From contig SJOL01006408.1 in the NCBI GenBank assembly GCA_004794785.1, positions 1,214,617 through 1,278,616 of the forward strand: a DNA stretch of 64,000 nt, given 5' to 3'. This DNA comes from Opisthorchis felineus (lineage: Eukaryota; Platyhelminthes; Trematoda; Opisthorchiida; Opisthorchiidae). Under the pieces are notes generated by a model. It had not been told where the DNA came from. It saw only the letters and a list, made by a program, of their open reading frames with translations, and made no database searches. The position numbers and the translations under genes are program-made. The stretch's first letter is position 1; the number at the start of each line of letters is the position of its first letter. Shown piece after piece: positions 25,301-37,244 of this stretch.

Positions 25301-26484
25301 ATCAGTGAATGGTCTACCTACTTCACTGATGATGCATACACATTGAAGTAAGTACGAAGTAGAAGGAACTACCTTGTAACAGAGCTTCTGTCTCAGCGTT
25401 CCCAGAGAAACGTTAGAAATGCGAAGCTTGTCTCTATGGGTTTGTGCATGTACGCATCAAATAAAGAGCTTCGGTGTAGTACTCAATCGTGATTGAAGGA
25501 TATATTTGGGGGGTGGCGAAACATCTTCTGGACTGAGGTGATTTTTCTGAGGAAAGTGACCAATATGAGATGTACCATAGGTCTCTCCAAACGGCTAAGA
25601 AAGTTCGGTTGGTTCCCGGAGTCTTACCCAGTCTGCTTGAGTATGCAGTTAGATGTTTTGCTTTCTCTAGAGTAACCACGCTACATATTCAAAGAAACTG
25701 GGGATCCGTATTAGAGACAAACCACTACAAAATAACCTGCTTGCAAAATGATCATGAGTCATGTCAAACTAGAAGTATTTGTGACACCAGAAAAGTGTAA
25801 AGTTCACCAACAAGGTGTATTTCGAATACCACAAGAATATTGTAAATGATTCATTCGATTCTCTCGTCAAAAATGCAAAATTGAGCCTAGTTCGTCGCTT
25901 GCGCACAATCAGATGACATCATCAATGTGGGGATGAGTGGAAATTTACCCACCAATTGACGGGAGGAAGTTACCCTCTCTGCACTGACGATACCACATTG
26001 ATCAATGATGAAACTTTTGCAGTCCAACTGCCAAGCTTGGTGAGCAGACCAACGATCTGTTTTTTTTATTAGAATAAGTATCATACTTAGAACTTGTGCT
26101 TTTCCGTTCCTTTAAGCTCTGAAACAAGAGTGCCTGAATGTACGATTTATGAAATGCTGTCAATTGACCAATCAAACTGAGCTGAGAAAAAGGCGGTGCA
26201 ATAAATGTCACTTGAATTTCTCTGAGGTGCGTGGTTTGGCTTGTACAACTACGCCAATTACTATCGTAAGGAAACACACTGCAAACTGCTAACCCGTAGG
26301 ATATTAGGCATGTGGGAGAAGGCTTCATATGAAACAAACCGTGAGATTGAGAAAAACTCCAGGAATACGGATTTATCAACTAGGCTTAGTTTCGGAATTT
26401 CACTTGATCTTTAACCAAATTTCGCGCACTAAATTTGGAGGTCTGGTGATATAATCACTCATTTGCAAATAAGAATGGTAATAC
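22363..26484 (+). other. Downstream of the last recognised Ras-GRF exon: presumed intron, no recognised gene
   Basis: A (TG)n/(GAGT)n microsatellite lies at 22696-22740. Overlapping frames of 159 codons (23734-24213, minus) and 108 codons (23924-24250, plus) are mutual shadows with no motif I recognise. The block 24180-24840 has no coding signal but a different, GGG-rich texture. Confidence 0.45.
22696..22740 (+). repeat. (TG)n(GAGT)n compound microsatellite
   Basis: About nine gt units run into about seven gagt units. The gtga tetranucleotide is the same unit as in the large array at 31.4 kb. Confidence 0.95.
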
Positions 26485-26660
26485 CAGGTGCTCAGATGTT
26501 AAAGCATGAGCTTACTGACTGGAAGTCCCGTAGTTCGAACTCAATCACAGGCATCTCAACTACTCTTATTTGGCTTAGGCAATCTGGCAGAATCTCATCA
26601 AATGGAATGGCAGCTACGTACCGAAAGGTTGTCATAGCCGAACGGTTATTTTTTCCATTC
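26485..26660 (+). mobile_element. tRNA-derived SINE, family A
   Basis: The tRNA-like head begins near ggtgctcagatgttaaagc, with a B-box-like cgtagttcgaactcaatc. The family A body follows, including ggcagctacgtaccgaaagg. It is shorter than the 8741-9000 copy and diverged from it at many positions. Confidence 0.7.
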
Positions 26661-29600
26661 TATTGAATCTAGACGGAGCCTCGCGTTGATAATATTCTGT
26701 CCAGGGAACTTCGTGAAACCCAAAAGTAAAAACCGATTGTGCAAACGTTATACCTATCACGCTAGCTGAAACATAAGACGATTCATTTGGAACACATTCG
26801 TCTGAAAATTACAGCAAGCACCAGATTCAGCCGATTTTCGGTCTACACCAAACCCATCTGCAAATGAGTAATTGTCGCAACCTACTTATAACTTGGTATC
26901 CAAGTCCGATATATGGTTGATGGGGGTTCGGGACCGGGCCAGTTTTATGAGCCTCAATAAGGAGAGGAGAACTATTGCAGCTTTTCCATTTTTTCACTAA
27001 ACGTTTGAGTAGTATGGAAGAAAGCTTCGAAAACTTCAATATTGGTCCAGCTAAAATATGAGGTGGCTATTCATTTGAAGAAAATCATAAGCGAGCTTTT
27101 TAGTTTAGGTTTACGGAATTACTGCTCAAATTTCAGAACCAGTCAGCCGGACGTTCGAAAGTTCCTAAGCGACCAATTGAGCGGCTTTTAAGCGAAGCTG
27201 TAAATAAATACTTAGGATAACAGGAAACGTGTGAAAAACACAGACGACAAGCAATGTTCAAATCTCAGGGGTTGAAATCAGTGTCCTGTCCAACAGAACG
27301 GGGCAATTTCGTTCTAGTCCGGGGAACCCAGCTGTTATATGAGAGAACTACACTTTGTTATTTCACACTTTCTCACAAAATTCACAAAGTAAGCGCATCT
27401 ACTGGCAGTACGACCTCAAGGTCATACAACTGTGACATTTGTTCTTAAGTATGGTGGGTGTATTCACTCGACTCAAATGTTTATTTTTAACACACTCGAG
27501 AAACAAAACATCCGTGCTAGATGAGCAAAAATATCGTTTTGAATTTGCGTGACTGCGAGGCCGCGAATCTGGACATTAATCCAGGGTGGTGGGAGAGGAA
27601 GCGAGAAACGACAACGTGGAAAATCGAATGGGCGATGAGAACAATACCGACGGTGGAAGGGAGGGAGCAGTTGCCTGTGGACAAGTAAGAACAACAAAAA
27701 GGCCAGAAGGCACATTCTGATTGGACGACTGTATTGCGTGATTGTATCGATCCAAGAAATCCAGGGTCCACGTAACGATCAGTTGGTTGCATACGATCTA
27801 GGGCGGAGGTGAGATTAGCTGCATGTGAGACCTGATGATTTTGGTTCATTAGGGACACATTTGAATCAACAGAATCGGTGGATGAACGAATGCATTTCTG
27901 GAGCCTACATGCAGTACTTTCACGCGAAATGTTGTGGACATATCGTTTCCAACATTGTAACAGAGTAATTCCGGATGACGCCTAGGCTTCTGGGTGTGTT
28001 TTTTAATCATGGATAACGCCGAAGATTCGTATGCCCATAGAGATCAGATGAATGGTCATACAAATGTTCTAAACCCAGCAAGATAAATTATTCACAATTG
28101 TGATAGGTTAACGGAAGTTTTTCACTTGTCAGGTCTCTTCAAGCGTACCGTGTGAAACGCCATGCTGATCTTCTCCGTTCCCACTCAGATGAGAACATGC
28201 CAGTTCTCATGATATTAAACATGACAGTTATTCATCGACTCAGCATGCGCACCGAAAACTTAACACCAGAACAAACTTGCCATCACCTTCACTCATAAGT
28301 GATTTCTGGGCGAAAATACCACCGAAACCACTGCAAACGTCACAACCCTTCTCCTTGATCTGTTCAGATATTAATGAAGGAATCCTGTGTAGCTATACCC
28401 TAGCTTTCGCCTTGGGCACCGGCTTGCGAAAAATGTACTATGATAGGCCAAAATGCAGCAAACCGCTCCTCTTAATTGAGTGTAGCCAGTAGCCCTAAAG
28501 TTCACACACACGTTGGCTGCCGCATCAAACTGGTGCACTCAAGTGGGAAAGTTCATGAGTCATGCAAGTAAAACATCGATCGGTGACAGGCTATGGTCTG
28601 TTATGTCATTCCAATAAGCCTTTTCAATTCTCCTGACTAGATAAGTTAAGGACTCGTATTTGGCCTGGTTGTACGAGGACCTAGCACCATTGTGATACCA
28701 TGAGTCGCAAATGTTCATCAATGGAGGCATCTTCTCTGGCAGGCCGGGTAGCAGGTTTTCGTATGCACACAAGCACCACAGACCGCTTATTTTCCACCAC
28801 TTACCATAGCTACCACATGTTAACCCCACGTTTTAAAAATTCGGCTGTTTTTCTTTTTCTAGTTAGAACGCAAGTGTGATGTCGATCGTGAAACTATCAG
28901 GGACCTGTGATATCTTTGAGGCAACGAGATACCACTTTACTGCATTTCTACTGCTACAAATAGCCGACTATGTTGTGAAAAGGTTTCGAGGAAAATTTAG
29001 AGTTATATAAGGGTGGCTTATTGATTTTAAAAAAAAATATTTTAGCGGTCTTCTGGCTACCTAGTCTACCAGGATGTACCAGCCCATGGGCCAGCACAAA
29101 GGCCATCAGTACAAGGGCATCACTGGTTGTTGGCTTACGCAAGAAGCTTTTTGTAAACCATTTGTGATCGTATTCGCATCCAAAGTCTGGTCAGTGTTCA
29201 GCTGACTAAGATTATCTTTTTTGAAGCAAATACATTTCACGCCTTGTTATGGTCAGTTAAGTCAAGTTCAAATCACTCGAATAAAAGAGTGTGGTCTTGA
29301 TCATCTTCATTTGTCTGTGAGTGATCATCACTTTTTGCATGGGCTCTGGCCCACCATGCGACAAAGATGTGAAAGTTATCTTTGATTTACGATAGAAATA
29401 CTGCGGAAAGACTTGAGCGTGGCTTGATTTATAGCACGATTGTTTCGATCTGGTAGCATTTAGCATTTGGCAGAGTGAAAACTACTACTAATAAGAAAAA
29501 TTTATCGACCTAATCGATAACTGCTTCTGAGATGCTCGATGGACAGGATTCAACTAGTCATGCTCAGAACTCATACTTGCAACGTTTGCTATCACGATGA

Positions 29601-31365
29601 TGATGACATTGAGCTATGTCGTCGGTACTATAGGTCCAGTTGCATACGTATGGATCAACTGCAAAATTGCTTGTGATTCCCCGTTATCGGTGGTGTCTGC
29701 AATCATACCGGGACAAGAAACAGATGTGACGCAACGTACTTTGCTTGACCGAAAACACCGGTCAGCGATTTCGTGGTAATTCTTCATTGATATGGTGCTG
29801 TAAACTCAGCACAGTATTTCAAAGTGACACTTGATGAAAACAGCTAAAAACAACATTGCAAGCATATCCAACGTAAACCAGGTCTTCAATTTTACATTTG
29901 AAGGTCAGAGACGCGCAGCAAATGGTATAGAATCCTCCGCTTCCGAAACACAGAGAATAGGAACCAACCTACCACCCTGTGAGATCTGTGCATAGTTCAG
30001 AAATATGAGCACAATTTAAACAACAGCTTTCTTGAGTGAGGTGGAAATTATCAATGTTCATAATTGAAAGACAGTCGAGGAAATCGAGAAAAACGAGAAA
30101 AACGAGTGAACTTATTAGCAGTTCGCAACCTCACACAGACATAGAATTCAGGTAGAGTCCTCCACACGTGTACTTTCGGGGGATCGCGCCACTGCCCACA
30201 TTGTCGACCAGACCGCTGTACGGCCTTGAGTTCAGCAGCCCTCCTAGCCTATAGTCCGGACTATGTATCTTATAGCCCATTATGCAGCATCCTGAAGGTG
30301 AGCTAGGTAAGTTCTGCTCACATGAAGTAGATAATGTGTTTCGTCCGAAGTGAAAGACGGATTCCTTTATTTCAACAGCTACCCACAAGCAATTAAAAAG
30401 ATGCGCTTAATTCCTACAGAAACATGTTTAACCATTCGCAAAGGGATCATGTTCACATTTTTGGTTGCCTTTATACAACAGTTGCATATAAGCCCCACTA
30501 CTCACCAATAATGATGCCGTCTAGAAAAGTGTCTACTGACCAGAGTTGTCCGTTTCACTTTCTTTTTGGATGACCTGTAAATGTCATCATTCTGTGCCCA
30601 TCTCCAAATAACCATATGGTTCAAATTCAAACAGTACACAGTCGAATTAATTAGTTCCGGGATTTACAGAATACAGACATCTCATTTCTCTCAGGCACTC
30701 TACTAAGACCTTGGACAACAGAATTTGAAGACCTGACGATCGAACCGTTTAGATTTGCACACGATTAGAACAATTCACGCAGTACTAAATGCCACCCAAA
30801 GCATCCTGGTGAAGATGAAAACAACCCTGATTGGCTGCATATGGAGAACATCTTCCAAACACACAGGGTGGACTACTTTCCGTAACATTTTAACCTTAAT
30901 TTCTTTCCCATAGGGTGGCAGACCTCAACTTATGTAGCCTGTGAAATAGATTCCATCTATGAAGAGGTTTTTCTGTGGTAGACCCCAGGCTTTTTTGATC
31001 AGATTCATATCCAGACAGAGAAGGGGGTCAACCCGTCGTCGTGGTGTTACGAGTCAACAATCAGAGTTTTGCTGGGATGTCGCAGTTTAATGCTGGATTT
31101 TTACGCATGGAAACAATATTTTCTTGACCTTCCGGGACACTCCATTACTTGGAACAGCTGACTTTTTTTAAACAGACCCGTGGATCCTCCAGCGTGGGGA
31201 ACTAACTTTGACGTTGGATTTGGGCTTATGTTAACCGGCCTATCATATACAATAAGTCCGAGAGTTGAAAAATGCCTTGAAAATTTTGCAGAAGCAAATA
31301 TATGGTTAAAAACCAGCAGTCATTAACACACTGACAACCGGAAAACTTTTAATAGGCCCAGAGCC
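26661..31365. other. No recognised gene
   Basis: Open frames up to 113 codons (27517-27858, minus) occur without recognisable motifs or splice context. I found no Ras-GRF PH, REM or CDC25 exon motif. Sequence directly before the (GTGA)n array may be the end of an unidentified retroelement. Confidence 0.4.
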
Positions 31366-31620
31366 TGAGTGAGTGAGTGAGTGAGTGAGTGAGTGAGTGA
31401 GTGAGTGAATGAGTGAGTGAGTGAATGAGTGAGTGAATGAGTGAGTGAGTGAATGAGTGAGTGAGTGAGTGAGTGAGTGAGTGAGTGAGTGAGTGAGTGA
31501 GTGAGTGAGTGAGTGAGTGAGTGAGTGAGTGAGTGAGTGAGTGAGTGAGTGAGTGAGTGAGTGAGTGAGTGAGTGAGTGAGTGAGTGAGTGAGTGAGTGA
31601 GTGAGTGAGTGAGTGAGTGA
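31366..31620 (+). repeat. 255-bp (GTGA)n tetranucleotide array
   Basis: About 64 units of gtga. Single-base gaat variants are confined to the first 90 bp (about 31405-31455), after which the array is uniform for some 165 bp. The minus-strand Thr-His-Ser-Leu reading over it is an artefact. The flank just 5' reads aggcccagagcc, with no obvious duplication on the far side. Confidence 0.97.
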
Positions 31621-32044
31621 TCAATGCGCTTCAAGGGCAAATTCAGCTTGCTAGCAATGGAGCATTAGTATCAGCCTATCGTTAAGCAGACCTCGAGCAA
31701 CGCAACTTTCAGCTTGAGCATACCTCGAAGTAGTAGTGAGTAGTACGATGAATCCAGGAAAAATACGAGGCATGATAAAAGTTATGTACAGCTTCCATCT
31801 TAATCCGAACAGATCTATTTCTGGAAAGGATCGTACAGTTGGAAAAAATCACTTAAAATGTGAAAGGGAAGCATATACATATCCCGCTTTAAATCAAGTG
31901 ATTGGTGCCTTAAACGCTTGGTTTGGATGTGAGTGTGCAACCTATACAGCGATCGTTGCAGTGGGAGCTACATCCAAAAAAACGTACAAGGCTGCGAAAA
32001 GTTCTCTAGGTATATTGCAGTCAGGCCCAAGAAGGAACAAAATT

Positions 32045-32125
32045 TGTAATCGATCATATACGGCAGTGAAGCATCGGTGTTGAACACTGATGTCATGCTG
32101 TCGATGATGATGATGAATCGATCAT
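32045..32125 (+). repeat. Dispersed repeat ending in a GAT tail
   Basis: The segment gaagcatcggtgttgaacac followed by tgatgt...tgtcgatgatgatgatga matches the reverse complement of 55612-55700, where the GAT tail is longer. Two copies with the same end point and a short-repeat tail indicate a 3' end of a non-LTR element. Confidence 0.65.
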
Positions 32126-33785
32126 ATTGTCCGAAATTTTGATGGATCTTTAATTTCAGTGTTCCCGACGAGGACTGTGCACACATGGTTCAAGGTCGTC
32201 AGGCTTGCTTTGGTGGCCCTATGATTGTGTGGGGCCTGGTTTTCACAGGCGGTAAAACTCAGTTCGCACCAAATCATTATGATTCAGTTCAAAGACATTC
32301 TGTTTCTTTCATTTCAAGGAACTTGGCTGGGATTTGAGCAGTTTCAACATTATGTTAAGGTGTTACACACCGCCTAGCTCATTAGAATGTTTTTATTGTT
32401 AACCATGGATTAGCCCTGTCTCAGGTCGGACCAAAGTTCAGTCGAAAACTCCTGGGGTCTGTTACTAAGCGATGTGGATGCAGATAGATTTGTGTTTAAA
32501 CAATGCATAAATTAGGGCCTACTATCTCCCATGTGTGGCGGAAGTTCACATCGGAATTCTGTGCTATTCGACGAAATGCCTAGCCGAGAGGTATGGTTAA
32601 TTAAAAATAAATTTCCTATCTTTTCTTGGACTACAACGTCGTTTCTCCCACCTGTCGAGGATGCCCCAAAAGCCTTACTAACCTCTCAGGTACACCCTTC
32701 GAGATAACGTGGCTTAGGCTGCAGTGGACTTAAGATCAAAGTGTCAGTTCCGAATGGTAGGTTAACTATAGTATGAAACATGATAATGAGTACTCAAAAT
32801 CTGGTATTAAGTGATCCACGTCCGCGTCCTATTACTTTCACTCATCTGGCTCATACAAGCCAGTATTCCCAAAAGACTGGATTGTGACAACATGATTTGT
32901 TTCACCAGGGCCACAGTCACACGTTCTTACAGCGGGTGACAACAGTTCACGCGTCACTGAACTGCGATCGATTAGATACGCAAGCGATAATCGTACTGAC
33001 TGAACTGCTAGACTGAGCGTGCTGGTGTGTGTGCCTCTGTATCAGATTTTATGGGCGGATTCAAACGCGTATACGTACAATGGGGACAGCAAAAAGGAAA
33101 GCACTTTGGCACAAGGAATCTGTCGGTTTTAGAAGGAAAAACGCCGCAGACAGAACCAAAATTCAATCGCATTCTACACAGTAGCGCGTTCAGACATCAA
33201 AGTATCTAATTTACTTGTTGTTAGTGTCAGACTCTCCGACTAATTCGATATAAACAAGGTGCACCATAATCATTAATAGCTTTACTGGAAAGCCAAGAAG
33301 AGCTACATACTTTCTGCATTAATGCTGTGACACAAGCCGTGTTCTTCCTTCGATTTCCGAACGCTACCTGTGAATGGAACCGTTAAAAAAGAACCAAAGG
33401 TAACTAATCAGTAATGCAGATAGTCTGCAGCATTTACTGATTTAGCATTACTCTTCCTCAACAGAACCCGGTAGTGAGCACTTCCTCGAATGACGACCAA
33501 TCCGATGATGTCCGTATGACTTGGTGAGATGTTTCGGTTTTGGGCTAACTGTTATTATTTTCTAATAGTGGGAAACACTTGCACAATTTTGTTAAGTTAG
33601 TCGTGCAAAGCTTAATCAGCGAACGGATATCGTGAGATCGCGACTCAGAAAGTGACGACGTAGGTCCCATCAAGATAAGTAAGATCGAGTGATTATTAGC
33701 TAAACCAGAATAAGAGTTAGAGATGGACAATGTCCCTTTTGCATCTTTTTTTCGAAATTAACATTAGCATGGATTCCCAGGAGGA
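32126..33785. other. No recognised gene
   Basis: Frames such as 33027-33209 (+, 60 codons) have no recognisable motif. Confidence 0.4.
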
Positions 33786-33880
33786 GAATCACCAGCCAAC
33801 TTACAAGTGCTTACTCGGGGTTCGAACCCGCGTCATCAAAGTTGTGATCTACGACCTTATGCACTCTGTCACCATAACCA
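33786..33880 (-). mobile_element. tRNA-headed SINE remnant
   Basis: On the minus strand it reads cgcgggttcgaaccccgagt, a near-perfect tRNA B box, preceded about 35 bp earlier by an A-box-like stretch (agagtgcataaggtcgtag). I could not fold it as a complete tRNA cloverleaf. A tRNA-derived SINE head fits better, as elsewhere in the window. Family not assigned. Confidence 0.5.
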
Positions 33881-34269
33881 AAATATTTTATTACGAATGT
33901 GAATTCTGCTAAGGTCTTCCCCCGCATACGGAGACCAGCCTACTACTACATCAAAGGGTACCAGTTTGATGCAGTGACTTTTCTGCAAGAATATATTATC
34001 CATCTTTGAAGATTACCACCAAGTGCAAACCCCCACACATGAGATACTGTTCCGGTAAACAACTGCAAGCACTATTTTTCGACATATTATCCAGGGTCAA
34101 ACCTACAACAGTGATACATATATCGGCGAATAAAGAGACGTAAACACTCGCAATGTTGTTATGGCCATAAGTTCGCTAACTGTAAACAGCCGAATCCCTG
34201 CAATCCGGCTTTATAGTTCGACGAAAACTCGCATTGGTTGAGATACTGGACGCCCTTTGTTTGTCGGGT

Positions 34270-36850
34270 CCATTGATGCATCACTGAACTGTGGCTCACA
34301 CTCATTGAATGATACGTTCTATCAATAACTGATCACCTTGTTGTCGACCACAAAGAGCTCGGATAGAGTCGTAATGGCAGGAGATTTCAAAGCACAGGTA
34401 GTACGGCTGAATTTATCAGAAGCACGCTTTGGTGGATCGTTTAGCCTGAGCGCAACAGCAATGGGGAACGTCTTTTGCAACTTTGTACTGCTTACCGGTT
34501 GTATTCTGACACTGCTGTGGCTAGACGCAGTGGCGTTTCCCTACTGCTAAACAGCTTTGGGGTCAAATTAACCAAATCTCCATCAGCTACCGATGACGTG
34601 GGCTAGTACTTGACTGTTGATCGCTTTTGAATTTACAAGTCGATTTCGATCACACGCTTGTTTGGTACATATTTTTGTCGAGTTTCTCCGGTAAGCCACA
34701 GAAATTAGCTGCGGTAGAAAAGCTTTGTAAGCCCCATGTTAGGGAAATAGCTTACTATATAGCTTCCTCTGCTATGCCTTAAAAGGGGAGGGAGGATATT
34801 GACCGTAACTTGGATGCGATAACCACGACGGTCCTTGACGCTTCAACTCAACTTCTGGCGTTTCCGAGCGAGTTCAAAGCAGCCAGTGGATCACAAAGCG
34901 TTCACTGTCACTCACTGATGCAAGACGCTGTATTCCCTCTAGCTAAGAGTGCATTTCGGCAAGATGATCGATTAGATGACAGCTCGGATAGTGTGTGGTG
35001 TGTGTGTATGTGTGTGGACAGCAAATTGTCCTGAAATCAGAATGTTCAAGAAATGGAAGAGATCAATGTGCCTTGGACTGCATGGAAGCTGTTCCAACTA
35101 ACCCACTAAATAAGAACTAAAGTACATTCTGTGAGTGAGTTAACCAATCATAATATTAGAAACCTAATATATCTAAAGACTGGTGTCCAAATCGCTATGT
35201 GGAATATGTTAAACAACAGTTTAGCAGGTCCTCAGCCAATTTACCTATATCTTTCATTTGATCTGCTCATTTTGAGTCGTTGCCTGTGAGTTTGGATCCC
35301 CCCCCCCTCATTTGATCAAATGCCTTTCTGATTTGGAACTTCATCGGGTTGCTCGAACAGATGAGCCTCCTCAAGCGTTGTCCAAAGGTGGAGATTACTG
35401 TCACAAGAACAAGAAGTCGTTCTAGCTTGCCCACTGGATTCCCTCATATTGTGAGGCCTATCTTCGCCATCTGAGACGCAAGTCCAAGAGCATCAAGCAG
35501 GATTTCGATCTGTTAGAGAGTGCATTGATAATATCTGTACATTACTTCAACCACTTGAGAAGCCCTCACCACTAATTGCGGTTTTCCTCGACCTTAAGGA
35601 AGCATTCACTTCTGTTGATAGATTGGTTCTAAATATTCTTAGCCAGAGAAGAATGCCCTCGAATTGTGTAAACATTTTTCGCGGCATTTATTTCCAGACA
35701 TCTTGTGGGGTTAGAGTGTACAGTGAAATGCAGGAGCTTCCTGACAACCAGTGGAATATGTCAGGTTGGTCCCCTCTCTCCTTTTTTGTTCAGTTTTGTA
35801 ACCGATATTATCATGAAGTGTACATGTCGACGGACTCCATGTAACAAAGTCACCTCTGAAGGGAGACTAAAGGAACTGGGTTATGTGGACCACAACGTTT
35901 TGTTGTTTGATCACTTCTTGCCCACGCAAAGTATTTTAACCAGAATATCGGAGATGATCCCGTGTTTCGGCACGCGTTTCTCACCTTCAGAGGGCAAAGT
36001 TTTACTAAATGATTTCCCCTCTCCTTGTGCTTCTCCGAAACTTTAGAATGAAGAGCTTGAGGTTGTTGATTGGACCATATATCTTGGCAGCTGCATAGGC
36101 CGTGAGGATACCATAACAGATGAAGTCATTGCGCGGATAATCATGGTGTGAGCTACGTTCCCCAACTTGCATCAGTTGTGGAATTAGAACCAAACATTAC
36201 TGAAGTTAAAGAGCCTTGCATACAAGGCAACTGAGAGATCGATGATACTTCATGGCTGTGAGACCTTGCTCCTCCGATCCAAGGACCTTAGGCGTCTTAA
36301 AATATTTGGTCACCGGTGTCTCCGTATTCGGAAGAAATAACTAACCCCTGATAGATGAACTGATCACTCTCCATAGGTTGCGATGGCTTGGCCACGTGCT
36401 CCGTATGCCAGTCGACTGACTTCCTCGAAGGGTTCTTTTCGCACAACCACGTGAAGGGTGGAAACGAGCGAGGGGAGGTCAAACAATGACTTGGCATCGA
36501 AGTATAAGAGCCATTACCAGCAAACTCATCCGCGCTGGTCAGTGCCGTCTTTCTGGATGGGGACCCCGAGACGGGCCACATCAATGGCTAGAGACATTGT
36601 CAGACATGGCCCGGTCGCGCCCTCAATGGCGCTTGTGCATCCAACCTATTGCCTTCAATGCATAGCTCCCTTCCCAATCCCCCCACTTAACAGTCCACTG
36701 ACAGTACGCATCAATTTATGAGATCCAGCCTCCAATGCGCAGCTACTTACCCCACCTCCCCAAATTTTCCGTGGACGAAACTGTGGCAACTACAATCACT
36801 GTACGAAATGTACGCGGTTTTTACAACTGATGATTATGTCTCTGTAAAAT
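34270..36850 (+). mobile_element. LINE copy B: APE endonuclease plus reverse transcriptase, nearly complete but inactive
   Basis: Non-LTR retrotransposon read in order. At 34335-34410 TTKSSDRVVMAGDFKAQVVR is the APE endonuclease core (GDF, where GDxN is usual). At 34560-34720 SISYRWRG and VDFDHTLV follow, with SDH changed to FDH. At 35500-35650 come QAGFRSVRECIDNICTLL (the first base codes on from Glu-His) and AVFLDLKEAFTSVDR (RT motif A). After a frameshift at about 35700 come GPLSPFLFSFVTDIIM and LGYVDHNVLLF, which is the YADD catalytic box altered to YVDH. HRLRWLGHVLRMPVD is at about 36370, and GWGPRDGPHQWLETLSDMAR with RPQW at about 36550-36640. A GAT-poor tail lies near 36830. Stops, frameshifts and lost catalytic residues make it dead. 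It shares its 3' end with the fragment at 5.8-6.5 kb. Confidence 0.9.
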
Positions 36851-36959
36851 GGCGAGAGATACTTGACTCTGCAACGAGTAAGTAACGAGATTGTGCATGA
36901 TCAGGCGCTTGGTGACGAATGTGAATCCTTAGAACAGCAGTTCAAACTTACCGAGTTAG

Positions 36960-37240
36960 GATGATATTATCTATGCCTAACTATCGTCTACCGAAGAAAG
37001 TGTTGTTTTCTGTTCTAAGCGGTTGTTGGCGAATGATTAGTAAAGCACATGCCATGACATAGCAACGTGTAATGAAAGCCACTACAGTCAGATTGAGTGC
37101 TGTGTGATTTTCACGATTGAACCTGCTTGCACCTAGTTGGAGACCCTGCAAGACGTGGCACGCATGTTGTGATTTCCTAGCCGGACTGCCCAGCTAAAGT
37201 TCACCTGCCGTTGTGTGTCGAGCTTATGTCAGCTGAGGTT
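36960..37240 (+). mobile_element. LINE fragment (second subfamily, RT carboxy terminus)
   Basis: Reads MPNYRLPKKVLFSVLSGCWR and then, in a broken frame, a WLETLQD-like stretch from ctagttggagaccctgcaag. It matches the minus-strand fragment at 39345-39545. It immediately follows LINE copy B in the same orientation but belongs to a different subfamily (KKVLFSV version), so it is a separate insertion. Confidence 0.65.
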
Positions 37241-37244
37241 CACA

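Noticed and set aside
31323..31640. Minus-strand Thr-His-Ser-Leu repeat protein
   Set aside because: A (GTGA)n array is open in several frames by composition; no flanking coding signal.
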